Below, in pieces: positions 33,404-45,569 of a stretch of DNA of 64,000 nucleotides (positions are counted from its first letter, which is position 1; the number at the start of each line of letters is the position of its first letter). Under the pieces are notes generated by a model that ran no database searches, had not been told where the DNA came from, and worked only from the letters and a program-made list of their open reading frames with translations. The stretch is from the NCBI GenBank assembly GCA_025024175.1, contig QCXZ01000001.1:15004001-15068000 (forward strand), given 5' to 3'. The position numbers and the translations under genes were made by a program. The stretch comes from Rhyzopertha dominica (lineage: Eukaryota; Arthropoda; Insecta; Coleoptera; Bostrichidae).

Positions 33404-36133
33404 ATGATGAGTCGTCGTTATCTTGCGCAAAAAGAGCACGAAGAAGATGTTGAAAAGGCTAAGAATGAGTCGGAATCAGAGGAAGAACCTTTTCCAGGGT
33501 CAGATGAATCTGATTATGGATGAAAGTGAAAATTATGAAATGCCAAGCTTTGACGAAAGTGATGGAGGTAAAGTGATACCGGGGAGGTAAAAACTGATTC
33601 TGAAGCATCTAATGATGAACCTGCTGACTTAGTTGAGTGTAATGCTTTTGATACACCAACTGGTACTCCAAGTAATACAGAGGATAATACAGCTATTGTC
33701 AACTGCAATGCATCTGTGGATAATTTTGTTGCTCGCTTGCAATTGCCTGAAGAAAAGAAAGGTGTAGTTATGCTGAATGTAGGAAAACAATCTTCAGAGC
33801 TTGATGTTTTTGTAGAAATGTTTCGCCGAAGTGTCTTCTTACACATTGCTGACTGTACTAATAAAAGAATGAAGTTATTAGAAAAGAGACGAAATTAAAA
33901 ACTTAATACTCAGGAAACAGATATGTGTGAAATAATGATTGTTCTTGGCTCTACACTAGTAATGTGCTACAATAAAGTATCAAATTTTGCTAATTATTGG
34001 TCAAGAAATGAGACTCTTGCTAATAATGTTATAAAAGGTGCTATTGCTTGAGATCGTTGTACAATTTGGCTACCAAAACTCTATTTTACTGACCAAAAAA
34101 AGGCTTCCAAATCTTCCAAGGTTCCAACGGGCAAACACTGATAGTTTAAGGCAGTCTATAGATGAAACTATGGACAAATTTAAAGGACGATCGACCAGTA
34201 AAGACAGGCATCAAATTATAGCAGCGATGTGACTCACTGACTGGTTACATTTATGATCTAAACAACTATTGTAGGAAAGAAACGGATGCTGTAGAGGGTA
34301 CACTTAGAGAAAGGGTAGTGAAGAAACAGTCTGACACCATTCGATTACCTTCTGTACGTTTGTGCTTTTGTTTTCTTACCAGTGTTGGACTAATTAATAC
34401 TCACCAGTTGCCAGTTCCTTTGCGTTAATACTTACATGAGCAATAAAAAAAACATGCCGGTGTTTAGTGCAACAAAATTGGTTAGATCTGATTCTGAATT
34501 TCTTGTGAATGAGCAGGTTACAATGGCCGTAAAATGAAAAGATACTAAAATTGTTTTGCTTATGTCCAAAGGACCTGTTGCCCCCATTTTTTTTATTTCA
34601 GAATATGAATCTACATGAAAAAATACAGAACCGTTATTTTTATTTTTGCAAAGCGCTTAGTTAATGCTTAAAAAAGATTCTTTATGTTTAAAGTTTGAAT
34701 CTCTGACGTCAGCGTTCTCTGGCGCGCTTAGTGCGGTGCTTTGGTGCGGTGTAACTGTGTAATGTTGCCACGCCATTTTATGATCCTGGCATTCCTGTCG
34801 GCCGAGATGAAGTTTCTGAAATCGAAGTCGCAGCAGCGTTGCCATTTTATTCCAAACACGCAATCGTAATTATGAATTATAAAAACCTACACGCGAATGG
34901 ATGTGTTAAACGCGATTCGTTGTTAGTCGTTTTTACTGTAAATATTAAAACATAAAATATATTAAATTAAAATTATAACTTGCAGCGGATATATCGCAAA
35001 CAGAATTCGTTTTATGACAGCCGAAGGATAAGTTCATATTTCAAGTGATATTAAAACTGGAACAACTATTTATTAAGTAGGTAAGCTTGTTTAAACCTGA
35101 CTTACAGCATGTATAGCTGCCATTACATCATTTTATCCAAGTCGCAACCTTTAAACAGCAAAATCGCCTAATTTGCGTATAATCGAACGATCTGGCCACA
35201 CAAGTTTCCATTCATGTAAAGTTCGTCAATCAAGTGTAAGTCAATTTTTGGTAAATTGTCCGAAGATCTCTTCACATAATCTTGCACAGTCTATGTTTGA
35301 ACAATAACGTACTAAGTAAATAAAAACAAAACTTTAACGCGTCCTCCGTTCTCAAACCAAAACGTAAACAAAGGTACAAAGGGACAGAACCACAGAACAT
35401 ACGCGTGTTCAACAGCAACAAATGTGTCAAGCATGCAACAGGGCATCCGGCGCATCGGCGCAATAGCGGAGAGCGTGTCCAGGAGCGGTAACGTATCATG
35501 AAATATTTGAATTTGGCGGTAAACCTTTAAAGGTAAAAATAAGATACAAAAACATTAAAAATATTTTTTCTATTGTGTTATATGTATATGTTATTATAAC
35601 GATTTACTGCCAAGGGCAACAACTCCATTGTCATACCACATCTGTGGGAAAGACTGGGAGAAGATTGAAAACAGGGGAAATGTGATTTGCCTTGTCTTGA
35701 TGCTGAAGCATTCTACAACTATTTCATGGGAGATGCTGACCTTGCGACCCAGAAGATTAGACCTATGAATACGGCAAAATGGCGGCGTAAGGTTTTTACA
35801 AATTGTTTATGGTTGCAGCAACTAATTCATGGATTATTTTCTGTGAAACACCACATAACAACATACCATTTCTAAATTTTCTCGTTGAACAAGTGATAAG
35901 CTTGGGAAGATCCAAAGCCAAAGTCAGATGGCGTCTTAGTGACCGAAGAGGTAGACAAACAAAAAGGCAAAGATCTATAATAAATGTTGGTGATCATCTT
36001 TCAACGCAAGATCCAAATAGAAGGGGTACTACCGTTTTTCACAGCAGAAGAAGAAAGTCGAGCCAAGAGTACGTGCACTGATTGTAATCTTCCGCTTTGT
36101 CATTTCATACTTAATCTTAATATTTTTCTGTAA
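33404..36133 (+). pseudogene. piggyBac-type transposase, frameshifted and split
   Basis: The start ATG-ATG at 33404 opens an acidic Ser/Glu-rich N-terminus, as in the family, which hits a stop after 39 codons; reading continues in other frames. Conserved pieces in order are N-Y-W-S-R-N (about 34000), Q-S-I-D-E-T-M-D-K-F-K-G-R (34150-34190, first catalytic Asp), C-D-S-L-T-G-Y-I-Y (about 34230-34255), K-N-M-P and W-K-D-T-K-I-V-L-L-M-S (34450-34570). After the insert come Y-N-Y-F-M-G-D-A-D-L-A (about 35710-35745, third catalytic Asp region) and a C-terminal Cys cluster C-T-D-C with P-L-C (36074-36100), stopping at 36131. The enzyme would cut and paste at TTAA, but this copy cannot be made. Confidence 0.85.
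34580..35600. other. foreign insert of about 1 kb inside the piggyBac transposase
   Basis: Transposase similarity stops after the V-L-L-M-S segment and resumes at about 35620. The sequence between is partly GC-rich (34690-34830 and 35390-35490), with a TGACGTCA at about 34697, and has no matching frame. I could not find inverted ends or a target duplication, so the boundaries are estimates. It may be another non-autonomous element or an acquired segment. Confidence 0.5.
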
Positions 36134-36356
36134 TGTTTTGAATAAAAATTTTATTTTCATCTTGTTGATTTCAATACTGACGGGACCTATTGATCCCACA
36201 AAAGATCTGTTGGAACAAAATGTACCATGTACTTAGAAAGGACTAATTTGTTATGAATCATTCATAAAAAAGGCTTATATGGGCCATCGTATAGCAAAAA
36301 AATATAGATTTAAAGGTACTACCCTTCAAAAATGAATTGAGTAGTGAAAGGGTTAA

Positions 36357-39004
36357 AAATGTAGTATCCAACGGGAAAAAACACACCAGTTCTTTAGGAT
36401 ACAGGTTTTTGAGATGCCCAAAGACACTTCTATCTGGTTAAAGTTATATGCCTATCTTCCCTTATTAGCTGACGCACGGGGTCAATATTTAAAACAAACC
36501 TTGTCTTATTACATTTTTTGTTGTTTATATGGCAAATATGCTGGATGGCCAAGCCGTTCATTTAATTATGGTACACTACACATCCTTCCTATCGCTATGT
36601 CATTGGCATACAATACAACAATATTTGGTGTGACCATAGTTTAGATAATATTCCCACTAATTTTACTATACTTTACAATAAGAAGTAATAGGGTTATAAA
36701 TTAGTAGCTATCAGAATGTGACCTGGTAGATGCAATAAAATAACATCCTGATTTATTAATCAAATTTCTATGTGTAGTTAGCAAGTAAAAATCTTTCTCA
36801 ATTTTTAGCGGATACTTGTATAGAGTTTTTGCTCTGACGAAGGAATAAACGTAATTTCGATACTTTTGTCCTTATACTGCTTTTATATTTTTTATTCCCT
36901 TATTTACTTATTTTTGACGTGGTTACCCAGAATATTTCGAATATTTTTGTTGGCTATCGAGCACTGACGATAAAATGGTAAGGTAGGGTTTAGGAATTTC
37001 AATTTAGAAACATTAACAAAAATGGGATTGCGAACTAATTTTAATAAGGTGTTCATAAATCTATGAATAATTGTTATTAAGCTATTAAACAGATTCCCCG
37101 ATATAATAAAATTTCCCATTTTCTTTCAATCTATAATGATAGTAATCTTGTTTTTGTTTTTGATAAGATTAGTAACAAAACCAATGAGGAACATCACTGA
37201 ATTACAGCGTAGCCGGGTATGTACTATGTACCTATTGGTAAATATATTTTCAGTAATCTATAAATTTTTTGTAGCGATCCATGAATCTTAGGTAAGTAAT
37301 CACTTATAATGATATAGTGATAGCGTTGTCTAAATATTCAGACTCCGGTGCCATCGCCATCGTAAGTGTCTTCTATAGTTGCAAACCACCTAGTATGCGG
37401 TGTTCCGCCTAGATGGCGCTGAGGGCATTGGCTCCCACTTACATCTATACCGCACGCTGCGGTTAATACGGCAGTCTGCTGTGGTCAATGTACTCGGTAA
37501 TCGGTGTGGTGTCCGATTGGATTTACCAGAGCAGATGTTTATCAATTTACAAGAAAAGAAATAACCAGATAAAATTCCTTATAAGCAAACCAATTGGAGA
37601 TTTGCAAGAATTGCGTAATTGATTGAAGAAACAATTAAATAAAGGAAATCTGTCTTCTTTATAAAATTTAAAATAACGGTACTTTGAATAAAATAATTTT
37701 TAAGAGGGAAATGCATCCAGAATAATCACTCTGTAGTAATTTGTATGATGTTGTTTAATGGTACAAGTGTTTTTCGTTTTCTTGTTTTTAAGGGAGTTTT
37801 ATTGCAGCGTGGGTGGTAAGATCACAGAAATGCAAAAGGTCTGTCATAAATTGTTTATTACTGAACTCGTAACAGTCAGCAGATCTTCAAGTACCCCGTA
37901 AAAATGATATATTTCGTTTGTTTAAGTGTGTGAAGTTGGCGAAACAAAACATGTACGCATTGAACCACATTATGAGCACTATGTTTTCATCTTTAAGGGA
38001 AAGTGTGTTTATTGCCGCGTTGAATCAATTGCTATTTGAGTTCAATATGTTCAAGGTTACTTTATAAACAACTTGTGATGAAGTACGAATATGAAATATA
38101 AAAAATACAATTTCAGGAATTCAAAGGAGGCTGTAAAATAATGAATTGTTAAGGTATAAAACTCACTTGCAACAACCGTAAAACATAAAAGAAGCCAATT
38201 CCAAGTAAATTATAATCATCACTGCTTGTTTGCGTGGACTAGATTATGGTTCTCAAGTCGCTTTTCATTATAGTTATCTATTATTATAAAGCTTATAAGC
38301 TACACCTCAAACAGTCATAAAACGTTTACGAGCTCTTTAGGCGTCTCAAAGTGCTTGCTTATAAAAATAATGCAGGTGACACTTTTACTATAATTCCGGT
38401 ATTTTATTAAAATCGTTTTAGTACTTGTGTGGATTTGCAGTTTAAGTATATCGATTATGTCTTATTTTCACGCCATGTAGCTGTAATAATTTCAATCGAT
38501 GAGAATGGTTGATAGTGGTTGGCCTTTGGCGTTATGGTTACAAATAATCTGAAATATTTTCCAAAGCGTTCAACATTGGCCCTATATAATAGCGAATNGT
38601 ATCACATCCAGTTCAGCGTTTCTTTATTGCTGTATATTTGCACGCATGTGTTACAACAAGTCATGCAAGCTTGTCTACGTGTAATTTATAAGGCCAGCTT
38701 TGAACCGACTTAGACTTTTAAGAAACATGTTTACATTCACTGGTGAATAATACTACAATGAATACCTTTGCTTTTTTACTTTTTTTTATTCACCAACCAC
38801 CATTCTTAGACGAAACCATACATAACTATAAAAATTGTCTACACTTAACTTGAATAAATGCTATTTGTGGGAGTGAAACAACTTGGTCGACAACGGTACA
38901 ATCGTTTTTTATCGTTAACAACCAGAGAAAACAGTTTCAAGTTTTATATTGACAAATAAATATACAAAGAAGTAGTAATTATTTGTTTCTTTTGCAGAAT
39001 TCCT
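36357..39004. other. AT-rich stretch, no supported gene
   Basis: No conserved frame was recognised. A GC-richer patch at 37340-37510 has no domain. One N lies near 38598. Confidence 0.5.
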
Positions 39005-39202
39005 TTTTCTTTTGCGGGCTGTTGTTCCTTCTTTTAAATAATTTAACTACGTTTCGGCTTAATATTTTTTTTTTGGTTTTTGCCTTCCTTAGGTATTTAA
39101 GAGTTTTATCAAAGCTGTTTTCATTCAGAATAGATTTTGATCAGTGTAGTTAAGAATACTTTTTTTTATTTAGAAGAAGCAACCATAGCCCGCAAAAGAA
39201 AA
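39005..39202. mobile_element. small MITE-like inverted repeat
   Basis: The left arm 39005-39038 (TTTTCTTTTGCGGGCTGTTG...) and right arm 39168-39202 are inverse copies with a few mismatches. The similarity resumes further in at TTAACTAC. The total of about 200 bp and the lack of coding sequence fit a MITE. The target duplication is not clear. Confidence 0.6.
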
Positions 39203-39847
39203 TACAAACACAATTAGTAATAATAGAAAACAACATTTAATAACAACTATTAAGCAAATCTGCATTACAAATAAAACATTTTTTTTTATTTAAATTACCG
39301 TCTAGTCTCCTTAAAATGCGTGGGTTTTGTATTATCTGTCAAAATGATATTTTTTTAGAACGAAATATAATTAGAACATTGTACTTGCATCAGACCGCGA
39401 AATTGCTAAAATTAATTCTGAAAACAAATCTTGAATATTTACTGAGATTGTTAACTTTGACATAAATGTTGATATATGTGGTCAATGATTAAATGAAGAA
39501 TTGCCGTTTATACTTGGTGAAAACAATGAAGAAAATGGTAACCTTTTGATTTCTCTTTATTGCTGTATCGGAGTCCGACTGCCACATCATCCCACACTTG
39601 ATGCATATGATATAAATTTTTATGTAATATGGATATTCCCAGGTATAGGTCTAACAAAGACTTGTTACATTTCGTGTTTTATTAATAATTTTGATGAAGC
39701 TGAATTTTCAAGAGCAAATTTGGAAAGTATTTATTAGTTGAACTCGATTGATGAGAGATTATAGTTTTTTATCGACATTATAGTGCACCTCTTTGTACCA
39801 TCAAAATGTTTAAACACAGTGAAAGTTATTTACTGCCTGAATTGACT
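39203..39847. other. AT-rich stretch, nothing supported
   Basis: One open frame of 78 codons (39501-39737) has no domain. Confidence 0.5.
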
Positions 39848-40033
39848 TTTTTAAGAACATGTATGATATTTTTAATGGGTTTTACAGGCATATGAAGAAA
39901 TGAAAAAGTATTGCCGCCTTGACCGAGATTTGAACTCGGGCCTTTTTTTGAACACTAGTCAAACGCTCTACCCACTGAGCTACCTTCATATGCCCGTAAA
40001 ACCCATTAAAAATATCATACATGTTCTTAAAAA
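39848..40033. mobile_element. fold-back element enclosing a tRNA-like module
   Basis: The left arm 39848-39896 and right arm 39985-40033 are inverse copies over 49 bp with one mismatch (A at 39886). The 88-base core holds a minus-strand tRNA-like sequence of the same type as those at 27.3-28.0 kb, with the same adjoining GGCAATACTTTTTCATTTC. The arm sequences (ATGGGTTTTAC, GGCATATGAA) differ from those at 27 kb. It has no coding capacity. Confidence 0.85.
39916..39989 (-). pseudogene. tRNA-like sequence 4
   Basis: The minus strand shows TAGCTCAGTGGGTAGAGC, anticodon stem TTTGA with TCAAA around loop CTAGTGT (anticodon AGT, threonine-type), an enlarged variable region with a run of A, and a T arm CCGAGTTCAAATCTCGG with a perfect 5-bp stem. 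The 5' acceptor half is replaced by the inverted-repeat arm and does not pair with the 3' half TCAAGGC. A functional tRNA is therefore unlikely. Confidence 0.65.
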
Positions 40034-41389
40034 TGTTTAAACTTTAACATTATATTCGATAAGAAGACTTCTTCACACTTGAAGAGGTTGATTGATTTCT
40101 GTACAATACAAATAGGGCATTATAAAGATGTAGTTGTTGATTTATTTAAATTTGTGCCTATGGTATCTGCATAGATTTTTTAATATGTTAAATTAAGTTT
40201 ACCTGTCATTATCCCTTATGTGTCCCACTCGATGAACTTCTATCCTCTTCGTGGATATTTTTTTTTCAATTATATGCTTCTGCCGGTTCTATCTGAGGTT
40301 CTGGACACAGCTGTCCAGATACAAATGCATGATTATATGATATACAGCATGTAGGAATTATTTCGGTCAGTTAATCGGAGTTACATGCTTCATACTTCAT
40401 ACTATACCTCTCCTTCAATATGTACAAGTAGATGATGTCTCTAACTGCCGTATGTTGCGGTGTTTTAGACCGCTATGATTTTTGTTGTTGAGATACATTT
40501 ATTTACTGAAAGCACTCAGCTTGTGTACAAGTTTTCTTAAGAAGATGTACAGTCGGTTGCAAAATTAATGCAACTTTCCACTTACGTATATCGCCTTATT
40601 TTAAATAAGAATGCACAAATTAATATAGATAACACTTATTGTTTCTGTTCATACGCTGTCAGGCAATCCACGCATTTAGGAAACACCTCCATAACTTTAA
40701 TGTTTATAACATCACTACCACGTGCCAAAACTTGGAACCTACTTGAACGACGCTGTGTTAAAAACTACATGATACGAAAGTGATATGTCTGCTTAAACTG
40801 AAGGTTAAACCCATAATACTTTATAACAGGTTAAGAAAATGACAATTTCTTTTTTTTTATTTTCACGATGGTCACGACAGTCTGAATTTGTACGCAAAAA
40901 TGTGCGTACGTCTGTGCGCTTGAATTTGGATAGTAACTTCGGTAAGTTCTTTCTCAAATGATTGTGTTTGTTTTTGAATGGGGTCCGAATTTTGTTTTTT
41001 TTTTTAAATAAAGAACATGAATTATACTACTGATGTATTGTTTTCATATGTTGTTGAGATGTTGTAGTTAAATTTGGTGGGGCATCACTTTTGATACTTA
41101 ATTTATGAATTAGAGAAATTCAACGAAGGAAATGAAATAAAGAATACTCATCAGTCATTAAATATAGCCAACTCTTCGGTCGGCTTTACTCATACCGTTT
41201 TGTATCAATAGTAGATGACAGCAATTGTGTATTTGCCATATATTTATATTTTATTAAATTGCATATTAGTAGGTAGCATCTAATCCACAAAACAGCTGTG
41301 ACAGCTTATAAATTCGAAAAAATGGATCGTAAGGTGTATTTTTAATATTAAAGATGTGAATATTTAAAGAGACCGCCTGAACGCGAACA
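40034..41389. other. AT-rich stretch, nothing supported
   Basis: No conserved frame or element ends were seen. Confidence 0.5.
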
Positions 41390-42250
41390 TATTGGCCATG
41401 ACGTCAGGTGTCTTGTAAAATGGCCGCTTGTTTACATCTGGGGTCAGCGCGTCACGCGTCAGCCTCAGCCCAACAATTTTTCAGTTTGTTGTTTGCGTTT
41501 ATTTTGTGACAAGCGAATTAAAATGGGCCAAGAAAAAGTGAATTACTTATGAGTTATGACTTCTGAAGGCAAGTTCATTGTTATGTAATTTGTGTACAGC
41601 GACAAGCGGTTCAACGCGGCGGAGATAAGGAACGTAAAAGCAACAGCATAAGTGAACTTTTTATCGAATTAACGTAGCATTGATAATTTCATTGCAGTGG
41701 GTTGTTGGAAACATGAAAATGTAAGAATCAAATGTGTACCCTATATTTGACATTTATTTTAGAGGTCAGAATAAATATAAATTGCCGTTTACTTTCGGGG
41801 CTATTGCGGCTCGTTTCCGGTCTGGCTAACAGTCGAATATATGGGGAACAACGTCGTTTTTTATTATAACATTTCCCTCTATCAACTTAAAACGCATATA
41901 ATTTTTTCTCTTCAAGCTATAACAAAATGGAAACTAAATGGTAAACACTTATAACTTTAAAAAGAATAATAAAACTTACAGTAAGGATTAAGATAATCTT
42001 CACAACAGAAAAACAAACTTTGCGATTTCGGCATATCGCGTCAAAGGACTTTAAACAACTTGTTCATACGTTGATAATCTCGAGGAACGGTTACAAAAAT
42101 TTTGTTAGCTGTACTTTTATAACCATGTACAAAGCAACACTTGTTTTGTTTTCCATACATAATAGATGCTTGTAAAACTACACTACATTAAACAGCACGC
42201 TTCTCGTTAATGTTTACATGACCCTTGACGTCACGAGTTGAATAAATAAC
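41390..42250. other. GC-richer segment between two TGACGTCA sites, unassigned
   Basis: TGACGTCA occurs at about 41398 and 42229. The 17 bases reading inward from each match at 14 positions, which may be short inverted ends of an element of about 840 bp. Bases 41400-41640 are clearly GC-richer than the surroundings. No open frame of size is present. A short block (TATGACTTCTGAAGGCAAGTTCAT near 41555 in part) resembles one inside the piggyBac insert near 35015. Confidence 0.3.
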
Positions 42251-42346
42251 CTTGGATAGAAGCGTTTTGGCGGTTACTCCTAAGATTCGAATTTCAGACC
42301 TGAAATCCTCTACCTGGAAATATTTTTTTTGTTTTTTCTAACATGG

Positions 42347-42348
<2 letters not shown>

Positions 42349-42387
<39 letters not shown>
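42349..42387. repeat. TA microsatellite
   Basis: Uninterrupted TA dinucleotide repeat of 39 bases. Confidence 0.97.
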
Positions 42388-42391
<4 letters not shown>

Positions 42392-44427
42392 TTCAAGATT
42401 CATTTTACGTAATTTTCAAAAAAAGTGATAATACCCAATTCTATTAACAATTTAGGAGGTTGTGTAAGCGATTGTGTGACGCGAATAGCAGAGAGCCTTT
42501 GATTCAACTAACGGAATTATGAGATCAGCCTACTTTTAATGTTAGTTCTGTTATGGCCCTAAATAGGAATTATGATGTTGGTTAGTTACGTTCGTGTGTT
42601 TTTTACCTATTGTTACTTAACCTTCTTTTCCTTGGTCCACCCGTATTTAAGTCGCTCTGGACTGGGCGCGAAGGAATGACATTCATGTTCTCCCTTTAGT
42701 CGAATCTTCTGCGTCGTAGGTTACAGGTCACTTCAATTAAAATTTGAGTTGCTGGCTAATTAAGCTTTATAGGTTGGAGCAAAAACAGTTACCTAAACAA
42801 TTGTGTAGTAACTAAAACGTTTGGCTTATGTAGACACTATTATGTGTTAAACAATTTATGTGCTTCTTAAGTTAGAATGCTATAACAGGGCATTTTTTCT
42901 TGCAGTCTGCTGGAAAGGGAATATACTGTTTTGGTGTTTTTATAGACAAAGTTTTTTTTCATTTGCTTAACAAAGTTCATTCTGATTTTCATAGGAGAAC
43001 TAGACCTGTACATAATTGAAGTATCTATGGACTGCATATCAATGTCTAGGTTTTAGGAGCAGATTGCTGTATGATTCGAATTAGGTAAATTCGGTGGCAA
43101 TGAATTAGACGTGAAACACAATGCATTTTTCAAGTAGGCAGAACGCAAGGGGCATCATTTTCGATATAATTACAAAAAGGATTGCCTCACTGCAGACTCC
43201 TGTCTGGGAGCATTTTAAGTAAATACTTCTGTTACGCTTCATCGACTTGCGCATGCTAATTTCATACCAGAAAATATTACTGCACTAATTTTATATTTCA
43301 GATGAAAAATCACCGGCAATCTTAAGTTATCTTCTGGGCATTTTCAGATGAATGGTCTTTGTGCACATTACCGGCAAATTACCTTCTTTTGTACCGAGCA
43401 CGTATATTCTCATTGTTCGTCGTAAATTTCGAATCCTTTGTAAGAAAGTTCTGGTTATAAATAAAGCATGCTTCATACGCAACAACAATTAATTATGTAC
43501 CCCTTGTGACCTCTGGTACAATCAATAATTAATAACGACTTCCAATTATGCAAAACCTTTAACACCGTTGAGTTTAATCTTGTTTTGTAATTTTATACGA
43601 GTTTATCCGNAATCTAAAAGCGATGGTTATATTGCAGCGGCTGGTGAATAAACCATCAGGTGGTATAATGCGAAGATGGTTTTTATCTCCAACAGTAAAT
43701 TGAAAATTGTGTAGTAAGTTTCTCCCCGACAAGGTATTAGCACGGGTCGATAAGGGACTTAATTTAATTACACAGTGTTAAGTTTGCAACATGGAACGCA
43801 TGTGGCGTATGGTATGAATTGATTAACAACCTACTCATTACATCAAGAAGGGTCTGTTTTCGGAAGAGTTATTTTATTGTAGGTTTCGGAGAACAGTACA
43901 TTACTTGTTGTAAACATTGTTATTATTAAGAAAACAACCCGTCGAAAGTAAACTTTAATTTAAACTAGAGGTTGGAGAATTTAGATATCGTCTTTTTATA
44001 TTTATTTAGAAAAAATGATCTTGTGTATTTTTTCTTTGGTATAGTGTGTTTTGAAACCTAAACTACAAAGAGGTGCTAAATTATTGAAGGTAACAAAATA
44101 GAACATTAAACGAGCACTTAAAAACTTGTTTTGGCACACTACATTTCTAGAAACAGAAAAAGAAATATAAAAGCTTTACAAATCAATTAAAATTAGAAGT
44201 CATAGAGTAGTAATAACTACACTCTTCCATACACTCCCAGGCATACATATTAGTAGTACCCTTTCGATAGCTATTTAATTTTCCTTTGAATGGCTTGGGT
44301 CNTTTGTAATAATCATAAGCTTTANTGTTTTAACAATGGGAAGCATATAGTTTTACTTTAGATTACAAGGGTAATCTAAGCTAATACTTAACATTAGCGG
44401 CTAACACTAAAGCTATAATCCCCAAAT
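42388..44427. other. AT-rich stretch, nothing supported
   Basis: No conserved frame, RNA gene or repeat was recognised. N bases lie near 43610, 44302 and 44326. Confidence 0.5.
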
Positions 44428-44439
44428 ATGAAGCTATAT

Positions 44440-45061
44440 TAAAATGCATGTCTATGCTGTGCTGTCTACACCTAAACCAACTGCAGATAGTACTATTTCG
44501 CTGTCATTACAGCTCATCAGTGCAGTTTGGGTCTAGTGTAGACAACACGGCATAGAACTGGTTTTGCTTATATACCAAAGCAATGGTATGATGAAAGTGA
44601 GAATTTAGGATGGCAATGCCATCTGTCAGCATTACACTGACATGATGACAAAGCCACCTAGCTGCCTTAACGGGAACTACTTCCTAAAGGAAGTGACCTG
44701 TAAGCCTGACAAATTGGCATGCAACTACATACTTCAATTTGACAGCAGGCCCCCACGGCACTTTTTGCTAACGGGCAAGAACCAACATACATTAAAATGC
44801 ATGTCTATGCTGTGCTGTAAAAAGTAAAAAGTGCTAACGGGCAAGAACCAACATACATTAAAATGCATGTCTATGCTGTGCTGTAAAAAGTAAAAAGTGC
44901 CGTGGGGGCCTGCTGTCAAATTGAAGTATGCAGTTGCATGCCAATTTGTCAGGCTTACAGGTCACTTCCTTTAGGAAGTAGTTCCCGTTAAGGCAGCTAG
45001 GTGGCTTTGTCATCATGTCAGTGTAATGCTGACAGATGGCATTGCCATCCTAAATTCTCAC
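44440..45061 (+). mobile_element. fold-back element, family A, copy 2, with 170-bp arms
   Basis: The head (44440-44596) starts TAAAATGCATG and can fold on itself. The left arm 44597-44766 and right arm 44892-45061 are inverse copies over 170 bp, with essentially one mismatch. Between them lie two 66-bp tandem units (44766-44831 and 44832-44897), each containing a further copy of the element's own head sequence (TTAAAATGCATGTCTATGCT). The flanks carry a perfect 12-bp direct repeat ATGAAGCTATAT (44428-44439 and 45062-45073). There is no coding capacity. The near-identity of the arms means either recent formation or repeated correction between the arms. The enzyme class is unknown. Confidence 0.88.
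44766..44897 (+). repeat. 66-bp tandem duplication in fold-back element core
   Basis: Two identical units starting TGCTAACGGGCAAGAACC. Confidence 0.95.
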
Positions 45062-45073
45062 ATGAAGCTATAT

Positions 45074-45569
45074 ATTTATTACGAGGTTCATACACAAAAG
45101 GAATATCATTTAAAACCTAAGCTGTGATGTAAACTTTATATGATTGTAAAAGAAATGTGTTATGGCAATTTTATTCCACATTCAACGGATGGGAAGTATT
45201 GTATGGCGAAAAAAAATTTCAAAAATTTGTATTTACTCATTTGCTTTAAAATGGTCGAAAATGCTAAAAAAACAAATTTGAGCAAAAAAATTTCTTGTCT
45301 GTGTCTGTGGTATTATTTGTGGACACGATAACTGTCGCAAGACTTAATATATGAACTTGAAATTTGGCNAACGTATAAATCTCAACTACCCAAAGCGACT
45401 TATTGTTTGTGGGGTAAGTGGGGTACCGGGAAGGGGGCGAAATTGAGAGGTAACTACCCTTTTTGCAAATTTTTATTTTTTTTTTCGTTTTAGTATGTGA
45501 TTAGTAGTATAACTGCGAGTATTATTCCTTCTTATAAATTTTCGGTGCGGGAAACTGTTTAGAAGATAT
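45074..45569. other. AT-rich stretch, nothing supported
   Basis: No gene or repeat was recognised. One N lies near 45369. Confidence 0.5.

Larger units (their letters stand above)
33001..36356 (+). mobile_element. piggyBac-like DNA transposon, complete ends, defective
   Basis: TTAA at 33001-33004 and 36353-36356 are the target duplications typical of piggyBac. The inverted ends are TCCTTTCACTACT at 33005 and its near-exact inverse AGTAGTGAAAGGG ending at 36352 (one mismatch, in the first base). Inside is a decayed piggyBac transposase read left to right, interrupted by about 1 kb of foreign sequence. The length of about 3.35 kb minus the insert is normal for the family. Confidence 0.88.

Noticed and set aside
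44642..44919. Opposing short frames with the same peptide repeated twice
   Set aside because: They are translations of the 66-bp tandem units and inverted arms of the fold-back element, not genes.
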